From a virus: a DNA stretch of 31,030 nucleotides. The notes under the pieces are model-generated. The model was not told where the DNA came from. It saw nothing but the letters and a program-made list of their open reading frames with translations, and did no database searches. The position numbers and the translations under genes are program-made. Of the stretch, positions 24,050-30,515 are shown in pieces; within the stretch, counting starts at the first letter, position 1; each line of letters opens with the position of its first letter. The DNA lies in the IMG/VR virus record IMGVR_UViG_3300028175_000013, positions 1 through 31,030 of that record; one strand, written 5' to 3'.

Positions 24050-24480
24050 GATAGTGCGACCTCATACCCTGGGGCCTTGTGGACAGGCCCGGGGGTAACT
24101 GGCGTGGTGGAATATTGGAAGGAGCGGAACAAGTTGGCCCGAGCCCCAAGCGAAGGGCCGAACGTAGTGAGCAGGGGGGGATCCTTAAGGGGGGGTCTGA
24201 CTGACTTTATTGACTGGTCGTAACCCATTGATGTTATTGAGGTATCTCGTTGAACTGACTGGGCAGTCGGTACACAGTCAGTTCGTTCTGATTTGTGTTT
24301 GTTATCAATGGGTTGAGTAGGTGTTTTGGGTGCTATTTTGACCCTTACTGACTGGTACTGACTTCTTACTGACTGGCTGTAACCCGCAGTAAACTGCCAA
24401 TGTGTGTTTTCTGACGCAAGATTGTTGCGCGGAGAAGTCAGTTCGTTGTGATTGTCTTGTGATATCAATATGTTAGTCAT
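24046..24480 (-). CDS. Uncertain ORF across the repeat region (144 aa)
   Basis: An open reading frame begins at ATG 24480, with AAGGA 8 bases upstream, directly after the methyltransferase gene, and ends at ATGA with the next gene. The translation is unlike a folded protein: repeats such as YSQSVRSQYQSVRV and AQSVQRD are direct readings of the underlying DNA repeats, codon third positions are AT-rich unlike the neighbours, and the last third (from LKDPPLLTTFGPSLG) is low-complexity. The frame may be open because of the repeats or because a small fast-evolving protein is made. I keep it as a candidate only. The same DNA more probably serves as a cis-acting site. Confidence 0.35.
   Translation of the reverse strand: MTNILISQDNHNELTSPRNNLASENTHWQFTAGYSQSVRSQYQSVRVKIAPKTPTQPIDNKHKSERTDCVPTAQSVQRDTSITSMGYDQSIKSVRPPLKDPPLLTTFGPSLGARANLFRSFQYSTTPVTPGPVHKAPGYEVALS
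24201..24469. repeat. Duplicated iteron-like repeat region (possible origin or operator)
   Basis: Two sets of elements recur with a spacing near 160 bases. Set one: a TGACT-rich element ending TAACCC (24201-24226) and a 34-base element (24276-24309) starting AGTCAGTTCGTT and ending ATCAAT. Set two: 24358-24385 and 24436-24469, about 27 of 34 bases identical for the second element. Further copies of TTACTGACTGG start at 24345 and 24366, 21 bases apart (two helix turns). GAACTGACTG (24252-24261) and CAGTCAGTTC (24275-24284) form a perfect 10-base inverted repeat. The region is AT-richer than its surroundings. Such iterons are typical of replication origins or of operator arrays. Confidence 0.7.
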
Positions 24481-24491
24481 GGTCAAATTCC

Positions 24492-25571
24492 TTAACGACC
24501 TTGATTCATGGCATGTATTGCGTTGGCAATCTCGGTGACGATCTGGGGTACGATGGCATTGCCTAGTCCTTTAAGTCGGTCCACCCTTGAGGGTATCCCA
24601 TGAGCCACTCGACCCACTGCGGGTTCAGTTGGCCACCATTCTTCTCTGGTTCCGGCCTGTACTTTTCCTTCTTCTTTTTCCCTGCCCTGTACGCCATCCC
24701 GCTGAACTCTTCCGGCGTCAGATCCATCTTCATCAGGGCATCGAGTGCCCCGTCGTTGTTGTATCCCCGCACTGTCGGCGTTGGCCACATCTTCACCGCC
24801 CTGTTCAGCGTGATCTGAACGTGCTTCCCCGTCTTTGGATTGTATGCCCTCTGCCCGGGTTCCGGGGGTTGCCCGTCCTTTGTCTCCAATGTATTCAGGA
24901 GCTCGCCCGTCCCTGCCTGTTGAGCCGCTGGTGTCGGCCACATCTTGGGTGTCCCGCTGGCCTGTATCTCCGGTGTCGGCCAGAACTTCACGAACCTGTC
25001 CAGACTGACTGACTTCCCCGTCAATGGGTTGACTGCCTCTGTGCTTGTTGACTTCCGCTCGATGTGGTCGCTGGCTGTTGATGTCGGCATCATTACGCGA
25101 GGCGATGATCCAGACCCTGTCTCTCCTGTGGCTGGCATCTTTGGCACAAGCTGGAATAACAACCGGCCATGCGGTGTAGTCTTCGTTTTCCAAGTCAGAT
25201 AGCACTTGGTCGAGGCCCAGCTTGATGTGACCAGCAACGTTCTCAGCAATGACCCAAGTTGGCCTTGTGGTAGCCACGATCCGATGCATTTCTGGCCAGA
25301 GGTGGCGGTCATCTGCCGTGCCTCTTTGCTTCCCGGCAACGCTGAATGGCTGGCAGGGGTATCCACCTGTGATGATATCAATTGTTCCAAGTCGATCTGC
25401 ATCGAGTGTCCTAACATCATGATAGACGGGCACATCAGGGAAGTTCTTGTTGAGTACCCGGGTTGCATACTTGTCGATCTCACAGAATCCTATGGTTTCG
25501 ACATCGAGGCGGCTGCGCTGTAGGCCGAGGGCAAAACCCCCGATGCCAGAGAAGAGATCCAGATGTCTCAT
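24492..25571 (-). CDS. DNA cytosine-5 methyltransferase
   Basis: The 359-residue protein has the ordered C5-methyltransferase motifs: I DLFSGIGG (residues 5-12), IV GGYPCQPFSVAG with catalytic Cys73, VI ENVAG (110-114), VIII RRDRVWIIA (149-157) and X GNAIVP (337-342). It would methylate C5 of cytosine in host or phage DNA with S-adenosylmethionine, probably for protection against restriction. The region from about 160 to 320, where a target-recognition domain is expected, is unusually hydrophilic and glycine/aspartate-rich, with LADTGDTG, VADTSGST and VANADSAG elements. These arise from TGGCC(G/A)AC repeats that in the +1 frame encode W-P-T-P. It begins as ATGA on the primase-helicase stop. 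The target sequence is unknown. Confidence 0.92.
   Translation of the reverse strand: MRHLDLFSGIGGFALGLQRSRLDVETIGFCEIDKYATRVLNKNFPDVPVYHDVRTLDADRLGTIDIITGGYPCQPFSVAGKQRGTADDRHLWPEMHRIVATTRPTWVIAENVAGHIKLGLDQVLSDLENEDYTAWPVVIPACAKDASHRRDRVWIIASRNDADINSQRPHRAEVNKHRGSQPIDGEVSQSGQVREVLADTGDTGQRDTQDVADTSGSTGRDGRAPEYIGDKGRATPGTRAEGIQSKDGEARSDHAEQGGEDVANADSAGIQQRRGTRCPDEDGSDAGRVQRDGVQGREKEEGKVQAGTREEWWPTEPAVGRVAHGIPSRVDRLKGLGNAIVPQIVTEIANAIHAMNQGR
24563..25312 (-). CDS. Candidate overlapping gene in the +1 frame of the methyltransferase (249 aa)
   Basis: Within the methyltransferase gene the +1 frame is open from 25483 to 24563. A plausible start is ATG 25312, with GAGG 8 bases upstream. The product contains YLTWKTKTTPHGRLLFQLVP (about residues 38-57), three W-P-T-P elements (111-114, 125-128, 176-179), two related segments NP(L/K)TGK(S/H)V...(D/N)R(F/A)VK(F/M)WPTP, and ends LNPQWVEWLMGYPQGWTD (229-246). 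I recall this combination as a separate phage protein family often found with C5-methyltransferases. Seen here: one DNA stretch reads as both patterns. Whether it is translated, or is a frameshift relic, is not known. If a protein, its role (target recognition or inhibitor) is unknown. Confidence 0.5.
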   Translation of the reverse strand: MTATSGQKCIGSWLPQGQLGSLLRTLLVTSSWASTKCYLTWKTKTTPHGRLLFQLVPKMPATGETGSGSSPRVMMPTSTASDHIERKSTSTEAVNPLTGKSVSLDRFVKFWPTPEIQASGTPKMWPTPAAQQAGTGELLNTLETKDGQPPEPGQRAYNPKTGKHVQITLNRAVKMWPTPTVRGYNNDGALDALMKMDLTPEEFSGMAYRAGKKKKEKYRPEPEKNGGQLNPQWVEWLMGYPQGWTDLKD

Positions 25572-27622
25572 GTCTTTTTTCCCAGCCTTGCCATCCCAGC
25601 GTCAGTTAATCGGTATCCTCTGATCGTTGTTGTGCCGGTGTTCTTTTTGTCCAGGACGATCAGTTCATCATCGATCAGTTCACGCATTACAGCGGCGATG
25701 ACCTTTCGGCTGTGGCCTTTCTTCGCCAGTTCTCTGGGGAGTGCGACTGTTAGTTTATGGCTCCTTCCGCCCGGGCCTTTTGCTCCCTTGAGGGGCATGC
25801 CGTCTTCCCAGTATTTGTCGATAGACAAGATCGTCTCCCTTTCGCATGTGTTCCTTTCTATGCGGCTGATGACGTTGCCAGATGCCTGGGCGACTTGTGT
25901 CAGTACACCAGCTTCCCAGATCAGGTTGATGTTCTCTTCATCACCGGCAGATGAGTAGTTACTCTTCTTGCGGGACAAGACCCTCTCTTCATCGAGGCCG
26001 GTGTCTGACTTTGTCAGGTAGAATCTTCCGCGGACTCCGTTGTTCCATGCTGTCGATCCAGACATGCCACTGCCTGATGCCATGCCGGCGACAGATGGAT
26101 GAGCCAAGACGATGATAGTCGCCTTGTACTGTACGCAGAGGGATCCGAGGTAGGTCTTCAGGAACATGTTGACTTCGCGCCGGGAGTTCTCGTTGCCGCC
26201 GTACATGTCGGCTGCGGTGTCCAGGAATATGACTGTGTCCTTGTCGGGTGTCTGGATCCGCTCGATCTCCGCCTTGATCAGGTCATAGAAGGCCTCGGCT
26301 GCATGTTCGCCTTCCTTGAATGATGCAAGGATGTTGTCGAAGCCAACCCGGGGCCAGAGGTACAGGTTATCGGGGCCTGTGGGCAGGTTGAGCCACTGGT
26401 TGATGTCATGTTGCCGGCGGTGCAGTTCCTCGGTGTCATCTTCACATGCAATGAACAGGACGTTGGCTGGCCTGACATGTGTATTCATGAAGCCGCGGCC
26501 CAGTGCCAGACAGTTGGCTAGTTGCTGTGCGATGAGGGTCTTTCCGACACCGCCATCACCGAATAATGCAGTGACTGTGCCTCGGGGGATCCAGTTGTCG
26601 AGAACCCACTGCCTTGCCGGTGGTTCACCAATGAACATGGATGCCGGCACTGGCTTGTTCTGTTCCTGTCGCCCTTCGACCTCGGGATCTGCGATGGCGC
26701 CGTCAGGTTCCTTGATGCCCCACTTGAGACGGGCTGAGTCGATCGCCTTTGTGACTTCCTTGGCTGTGTCATCAGCCGTGTACCCGGGCAGTGTCATCTG
26801 TTGTGTAAGCTGGTGGATCTCGAAGTCTGCGAGGCCCCTGTGTACCCATGACGCGACCATCTTGATGACGTTGTTGTGCCATGAGTCTGATGCCAGTGCC
26901 TGTTCCCATGCTGACTTGACATCGAGGGGTTTGGACAGGCCGAGGTTCAACTTGGATCCATTGATCGGGACTACATTGTCAGTGGCGGGCGTAGAGATTT
27001 TGCAGCCGTTGAGCTTCTTTCTGAGATCGATGATGCTGAAGGTCTGCTGGTTCTGGTCGCGATGCTGGATCTCTGTTGTCTCTTGGATCCGGCCATCTTT
27101 CTTTGGGTATGCGATGCTGCCTGGCATCCGCATCAGGCGGGACGGGTTCTGGACTGTTGTGTCGCCGCCCAGTACCGCGGCCAGTTGTTGCTGGACTTCC
27201 CGGAAGGCTGTCATGTTGGCCATCTCACCATCGAGGGGCCAATAGGCATGGCCTCTTATATGTGGGGTGCGGCCGGTGATCACTACCCAAGGCGGGGAGA
27301 TGTCGAGATCCTTCCAGATCTTCGATGCCCGTTGCAGATCCCCGTCGCCATCGAAGTCAGCAAACACACATGTCGCTGACTTGATGTCGCTGTCGGATGA
27401 CCTGCCCTTGGCGGATTCTTTAATGATGTTTGGAATGAAGTACTGGTTGCTGCCGGTGAGGGCGATGTCACTGGACACATCTTCTATGGTGTCGAAGTCA
27501 CCGACATCGATGTGCCGGCACTGAGTAGGTGCGCCGGAATCAACAGGTGTATAGGCGACCTCGATGCCGCCGACTGTGGCTTGGCCGTATAGGGCGTTGA
27601 AGAATTTGATGGTATCAGACAT
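25568..27622 (-). CDS. Primase-helicase fusion (AEP-type primase plus RepA-like RecA-fold helicase)
   Basis: ATG 27622 is preferred over GTG 27631. The 684-residue protein has an N-terminal primase-like half: CVFADFDGDGD (acidic metal site, about 85-95), RGHAYWPL (123-130) and NPSRLMRMPGS (159-169), as in archaeo-eukaryotic-type phage primases. The second half is a RecA-fold ATPase: Walker A GDGGVGKT (355-362), Walker B VIFLD (464-468), then ATIIVLAHPSVAG, the RepA/hexameric helicase pattern. A small helical winged region (LPRELAKKGHSRKVIAAVMR) closes the protein. It would unwind and prime phage DNA replication. No DNA polymerase is in the window, so it may rely on the host polymerase. Confidence 0.85.
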   Translation of the reverse strand: MSDTIKFFNALYGQATVGGIEVAYTPVDSGAPTQCRHIDVGDFDTIEDVSSDIALTGSNQYFIPNIIKESAKGRSSDSDIKSATCVFADFDGDGDLQRASKIWKDLDISPPWVVITGRTPHIRGHAYWPLDGEMANMTAFREVQQQLAAVLGGDTTVQNPSRLMRMPGSIAYPKKDGRIQETTEIQHRDQNQQTFSIIDLRKKLNGCKISTPATDNVVPINGSKLNLGLSKPLDVKSAWEQALASDSWHNNVIKMVASWVHRGLADFEIHQLTQQMTLPGYTADDTAKEVTKAIDSARLKWGIKEPDGAIADPEVEGRQEQNKPVPASMFIGEPPARQWVLDNWIPRGTVTALFGDGGVGKTLIAQQLANCLALGRGFMNTHVRPANVLFIACEDDTEELHRRQHDINQWLNLPTGPDNLYLWPRVGFDNILASFKEGEHAAEAFYDLIKAEIERIQTPDKDTVIFLDTAADMYGGNENSRREVNMFLKTYLGSLCVQYKATIIVLAHPSVAGMASGSGMSGSTAWNNGVRGRFYLTKSDTGLDEERVLSRKKSNYSSAGDEENINLIWEAGVLTQVAQASGNVISRIERNTCERETILSIDKYWEDGMPLKGAKGPGGRSHKLTVALPRELAKKGHSRKVIAAVMRELIDDELIVLDKKNTGTTTIRGYRLTDAGMARLGKKT

Positions 27623-27651
27623 TGGTTCCACACTGGTCTGGGAGAAAGGGG

Positions 27652-27683
27652 CCCGGGTGATCGAGGGAGGGCGACCACCCGGG
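27652..27683 (-). other. Inverted repeat upstream of the primase-helicase gene
   Basis: CCCGGGTG (27652-27659) and CACCCGGG (27676-27683) pair perfectly around a 16-base loop. On the minus strand the stem is followed by CCCCTTTCTCC, a weak U-tract. It lies in the 97-base gap between the SSB-like gene and the primase-helicase start and may attenuate transcription or stabilise the message. A second small dyad AGGGC/GCCCT lies just before it. Confidence 0.5.
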
Positions 27684-27719
27684 TATAGCGAGAGGGCAGA
27701 GCCCTAGAGGTGTGGCTCC

Positions 27720-28301
27720 TTAGAACTCTTCCTCATCGCCATCGCTGAGAGCCTGATTGTCGAGATCTTCGACTTGATCAGGTGTTGGTGCCGCGCCGGC
27801 TTGCCACTCTTCCGGGGTATCAACCCACTTGATGATAGACATCATCGGCTTGACGGTTGCTCCTTTGCCTAGGGCGATGTGTTCACCGCCATCGAACGAT
27901 ACGACAGGGCACTTGCCCGGGTTGGCGCCGGCTTCTGCTTCGTACTTATCGAACAGATCCTCGATGCCCATGAGCAAGCCCTTGGCTGATGCACAAAGCT
28001 CACGCTCTGGGCCGTCACCGAACTTCTTTCCGAACATGAACAAGACTTTGATGCCGCGGTTATGCTCGGGGGAAGGGCGGGGGGATTCCTGCTCGAGGTT
28101 GTAGTCGCCTTTCCAATCAGGGGCCTCGCCCTTTTCGACACGCAGCCAGCCGGTCATCAGACCCGGGAGATTGCAAATGGCTTGCGAGAACTCGAAGTCC
28201 ACCGGACCATCTTCGGCAGACTTCTGCCACTTGCCGCCCAGTTGAGCATTCCAACGAATATGCGGGACAAAGTCACCGCCGCCGCCTAGATTTAAACCCA
28301 T
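27720..28301 (-). CDS. Single-stranded DNA-binding-like protein with acidic tail (193 aa)
   Basis: The start is ATG 28301, with AAGGA 8 bases upstream; the longer frame to 28385 runs into the previous gene. The 193 residues begin MGLNLGGGGDFVPHIRWNAQ and contain DGPVDFEFSQAICNLPGLMT, RGIKVLFMFGKKFGDG and KPMMSIIKWVDTPEEW, a beta-rich core. The C-terminus is acidic, ending DLDNQALSDGDEEEF, like the tails of T7 gp2.5 and other phage SSBs. It lies between resolvase and primase-helicase, where an SSB belongs. It would coat single strands and recruit partners by its tail. Core homology is inferred; the tail is seen. Confidence 0.6.
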   Translation of the reverse strand: MGLNLGGGGDFVPHIRWNAQLGGKWQKSAEDGPVDFEFSQAICNLPGLMTGWLRVEKGEAPDWKGDYNLEQESPRPSPEHNRGIKVLFMFGKKFGDGPERELCASAKGLLMGIEDLFDKYEAEAGANPGKCPVVSFDGGEHIALGKGATVKPMMSIIKWVDTPEEWQAGAAPTPDQVEDLDNQALSDGDEEEF

Positions 28302-28305
28302 GATA

Positions 28306-28632
28306 TTATCCTTCTGAAGGTTGAGGGTTGATGAGGCCAACCAATTTGGCCATGTCGCCGAAAGTAGTGTCGTCGGCATCGACAAGCCGAGGCAGTGCCT
28401 GGGCTATGCTGAGTGTCTCTGTTCCGCCGGTATTGCCGTTATGGGCAGTGATGGTCCGGGTCATGAGTGCATCGCGAAGTTCACCGATGGCATGGTTGCG
28501 GCGTTTTGACGCATCCTTTAGCTGATCCCAGTACGGGTGTGTCGTACTGTGGAAGCCGCCTTCGTTCAGCAGGACTTCATGCCGCTGCCGCCAGATCTTC
28601 GCTTCGTTGTAGAGTTCAATTAGAGTTGCCAC
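28306..28632 (-). CDS. Small helical protein of unknown function (108 aa)
   Basis: The start is set at GTG 28632, with GGGGA about 7 bases upstream; it overlaps the RuvC-like gene by 17 bases. The 108 residues are MATLIELYNEAKIWRQRHEV, then a helical charged middle (DQLKDASKRRNHAIGELRDA) and a C-terminus with IAQALPRLVDADDTTFGDM. No domain was recognised. It stops four bases before the SSB-like start, so they are probably co-translated. A replication or recombination accessory role is inferred from neighbours. Confidence 0.7.
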   Translation of the reverse strand: MATLIELYNEAKIWRQRHEVLLNEGGFHSTTHPYWDQLKDASKRRNHAIGELRDALMTRTITAHNGNTGGTETLSIAQALPRLVDADDTTFGDMAKLVGLINPQPSEG

Positions 28633-29104
28633 ACTTAATTCCCCATGTTGCAATCAGGACCGCTTCAGCCCTGTTGTGGTCCTTTTTCCGTGCCCACATG
28701 TGGGCGAAGCGCGGATACAAATCTGAGGCCACATGTCTGGCCTGTTCTTTTTTCCATGTTGTCTGGGCTGACTTGGACAGATCCGATGGCGCTGGTGTCA
28801 GGGCCAGATCACGCTTCCACTTCATTGGTGTCGGATGTCTAACGGGGATCATGTGTGCAGCGATGACGCCGAGACACATGCCATAGGCTTTCATGAATTT
28901 CCCGCCACTCGAGATGCTTTGTCCCGGCATCAGGTGAACACGCTCTACAGCGGCCATCCCGATGTTGTGGGCCTTGATGATGTCGGACAGTTCATAGGCA
29001 TTGATTGTCTTGTCGTATGTCGGCAGATCTCCACATGCGACCTCGTTGCCGTCGATGATTGCCCAGCCACCTGAGATCCCGGGATCAATACCGAGGACGA
29101 TCAT
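28616..29104 (-). CDS. RuvC-like Holliday junction resolvase
   Basis: ATG 29104 overlaps the upstream stop as ATGA. The 162-residue protein starts MIVLGIDPGISGGWAIID, the RuvC signature with catalytic D7 and glycine-rich turn, followed by strand and helix AAVERVH with acidic E54, and a final acidic pair in KKDHNRAEAVLIATWG (D142, E147). These positions match the D-E-D-E/D centre of RuvC-family nucleases. Phage members cut branched replication intermediates before packaging. The gene is the second in the leftward operon. The PTPMKWKRDL segment is common in phage RuvC-type proteins. Confidence 0.87.
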   Translation of the reverse strand: MIVLGIDPGISGGWAIIDGNEVACGDLPTYDKTINAYELSDIIKAHNIGMAAVERVHLMPGQSISSGGKFMKAYGMCLGVIAAHMIPVRHPTPMKWKRDLALTPAPSDLSKSAQTTWKKEQARHVASDLYPRFAHMWARKKDHNRAEAVLIATWGIKCGNSN

Positions 29105-29280
29105 GAGCGGTCGCCCAGTAATTGATTGACACGATCCTCTGTGGATCCGGTGCCCTTTAATGCCTTCCAACAGAGCGCCTCGATTGCCGATGACATCGAC
29201 CGGCGTTCGACCGCAGCTTCGACCTTCAGCCGCTCATGCAGGGCCGGTGTGATCAGGATGCTGGTCTTCATTGTGTCCAT
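29101..29280 (-). CDS. Ribbon-helix-helix DNA-binding protein (59 aa)
   Basis: The start is uncertain among ATG 29292, 29280 and 29271; 29280 is used. The core MKTSILITPALHERLKVEAA and then VERRSMSSAIEALCWKAL matches the CopG/Arc ribbon-helix-helix fold: a short strand (TSILIT), a helix, then S-S-A-I-E as the second helix start. It is the first gene of the leftward operon, facing the rightward genes, so it may repress one or both divergent promoters. This regulatory role is inferred from fold and position. Confidence 0.75.
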   Translation of the reverse strand: MDTMKTSILITPALHERLKVEAAVERRSMSSAIEALCWKALKGTGSTEDRVNQLLGDRS

Positions 29281-29415
29281 GATAGTGTCCATGTGCAGAG
29301 GGTCAGGGGCATGTCGTTTCGTATTGCCTATTGACATACAGCACATGAATCCTTATTTCTACCCGTACAGACACTGAACTTTGATCAATTACGGAACTTT
29401 TAGGGAGAAAACGAC
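29281..29415. promoter_or_regulatory. Divergent control region
   Basis: The leftward and rightward gene sets face away from each other here. On the plus strand TTGACA (29331-29336) is followed after 17 bases by TATTTC (29354-29359), a weak -10 match, ahead of the gene at 29416. ATGTC (29312-29316) and GACAT (29333-29337) are inverted arms, and TTGATCAA lies near 29381. On the minus strand no confident promoter was found. This stretch may hold the operators for the RHH protein. Confidence 0.45.
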
Positions 29416-29703
29416 ATGAGTACCTTCAAACGCGAGACACGGTTCGCCATCTCTGCCAGCCCAGCCTTCGATAGCACGGGCAGGGTGGCCTTCAAGGTGT
29501 TCGACAAAAAGACCGGCACCGTCTTGGCCAAGGCCATGACAAAGGAGAGGGCGACTGTTTACCTGAAGGAAGCCAAGTCAGTTGAGCGCCAGCCGTTTCA
29601 GGCTCTCAAGAACATGATTATGGCCCTGAACATCCATCCTTGGGAGAACTCGAACCTCGATGACATCCGCCTGGCAGCGGCAGAACTTGTTCGTGGGAAG
29701 TAA
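29416..29703 (+). CDS. Unknown 95-residue protein, first rightward gene
   Basis: The ATG at 29416 is preceded by AGGGAG 9 bases upstream. The product begins MSTFKRETRFAISASPAFDS, continues with strands RVAFKVFDKKTGTVLAKAM, and has helices TKERATVYLKEAK and LKNMIMALNIHP; it ends DIRLAAAELVRGK. It is soluble, basic and of mixed alpha/beta type. No family was recognised. As the first rightward gene in the divergent control region it may be an early regulator or host-takeover protein; that is speculation from position. Confidence 0.78.
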   Translation: MSTFKRETRFAISASPAFDSTGRVAFKVFDKKTGTVLAKAMTKERATVYLKEAKSVERQPFQALKNMIMALNIHPWENSNLDDIRLAAAELVRGK

Positions 29704-29708
29704 GTCCA

Positions 29709-29751
29709 CATGCAATAGGGGTCATGGCTTTGGCTGTGCCCCTATCGCATG
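29709..29751 (+). other. Hairpin after the first rightward gene (possible terminator or regulatory structure)
   Basis: CATGC (29709-29713) and ATAGGGG (29715-29721) pair with CCCCTAT (29739-29745) and GCATG (29747-29751) across one A-C mismatch, leaving a 17-base loop. No U-run follows (GTTACCC), so it is not a canonical intrinsic terminator. Its ATAGGGG/CCCCTAT arms repeat the palindrome over the recombinase promoter. Confidence 0.6.
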
Positions 29752-29767
29752 TTACCCGTCAAGACAG

Positions 29768-29796
29768 TTGACGTAGAGTAACGTAACCCCTATATA
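29768..29796 (+). promoter_or_regulatory. Sigma-70-type promoter for the recombinase gene
   Basis: TTGACG (29768-29773) is followed by a 17-base spacer and TATATA (29791-29796); TATAAG at 29793 is an alternative -10. A start near 29803 would give a leader of about 35 bases before the ATG at 29838. This is the clearest promoter in the window. Confidence 0.7.
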
Positions 29797-29802
29797 AGGG
29801 GT
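29786..29802. promoter_or_regulatory. Palindromic operator over the -10 box of the recombinase promoter
   Basis: ACCCCT (29786-29791) and AGGGGT (29797-29802) form a perfect 6-base inverted repeat around ATATA. It covers the -10 element, so a bound protein would block RNA polymerase. The same half-site appears in the hairpin 29709-29751. The protein that binds it is unknown. Confidence 0.55.
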
Positions 29803-29837
29803 GCAACTAGAAACTCAGAACATCAGGACATCAGACA

Positions 29838-30515
29838 ATGACATTGCATACCGGGAAGTTCGTGGCTTACTACCGCGTCTCGACAGCAAGGCAAGGCCGT
29901 TCAGGTCTGGGGTTGGAAGCCCAACAGAAAGCAGTTCTCGATTACCTCAACGGTGGATCTTGGGAACTGATCGGAGAGTTCACTGAAGTGGAGTCAGGCA
30001 AACGTGCAGACCGTAAGGAACTCGCCGCAGCCCTCAAGGCCTGTAAGAAATCAGGTGCAACTCTGGTTGTCGCCAAGCTCGATCGTCTGGCCCGTAACCT
30101 CGGGTTCGTTGTCGCTCTCATGGAGTCTGGCGTCGAGTTCATTTGCTGCGACATGCCACAGGCAAACAAGTTCACCATTCAGATCCTCGCAGCCGTTGCC
30201 GAGAACGAGCGCGACAATATCTCTGTCCGCACCAAGGCAGGTCTGGCCGCAGCGAAGGCCCGTGGAGTTGTCCTGGGCAACCCTGACATCGCCAACATCC
30301 AGAAGCTGGGCGGTGCCGCGACCAAAGCCAAGGCCGTGCAGCATGCCGAGAACATCATGCCTGTGATCAACCAGATCATGGAAGCCGGCATCGTGTCCTA
30401 CAGGGGCATCGCGAAGGCGCTTGAGGCTCGGGGCCTGAAGACTGCCAAGGGTGGCGATTGGGGGCCACAGCAAGTCAAGAACATCATCGCGAGGGCAGGT
30501 AATGACAAAACCTAG
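29838..30515 (+). CDS. Small serine recombinase (resolvase/invertase family)
   Basis: The 225-residue protein begins MTLHTGKFVAYYRVSTARQG with catalytic Ser15 in YRVST, then GLGLEAQQ, the central KLDRLARN (80-87) and later AENERDNISVRTKAGLAAAK, which is the long helix E of serine recombinases. The C-terminal end SYRGIAKALEARGLKTAKGG is the helix-turn-helix of the DNA-binding part. It lacks the large extra domains of integrase-type serine recombinases, so it is of the resolvase or invertase size, but could mediate integration or gene inversion. It has its own promoter and operator. No attachment or crossover site was recognised in the window. Confidence 0.9.
   Translation: MTLHTGKFVAYYRVSTARQGRSGLGLEAQQKAVLDYLNGGSWELIGEFTEVESGKRADRKELAAALKACKKSGATLVVAKLDRLARNLGFVVALMESGVEFICCDMPQANKFTIQILAAVAENERDNISVRTKAGLAAAKARGVVLGNPDIANIQKLGGAATKAKAVQHAENIMPVINQIMEAGIVSYRGIAKALEARGLKTAKGGDWGPQQVKNIIARAGNDKT

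Noticed and set aside
24140-24200. G-run segment read as a terminator
   Set aside because: The two runs of seven G are direct and not complementary, with no U-run.
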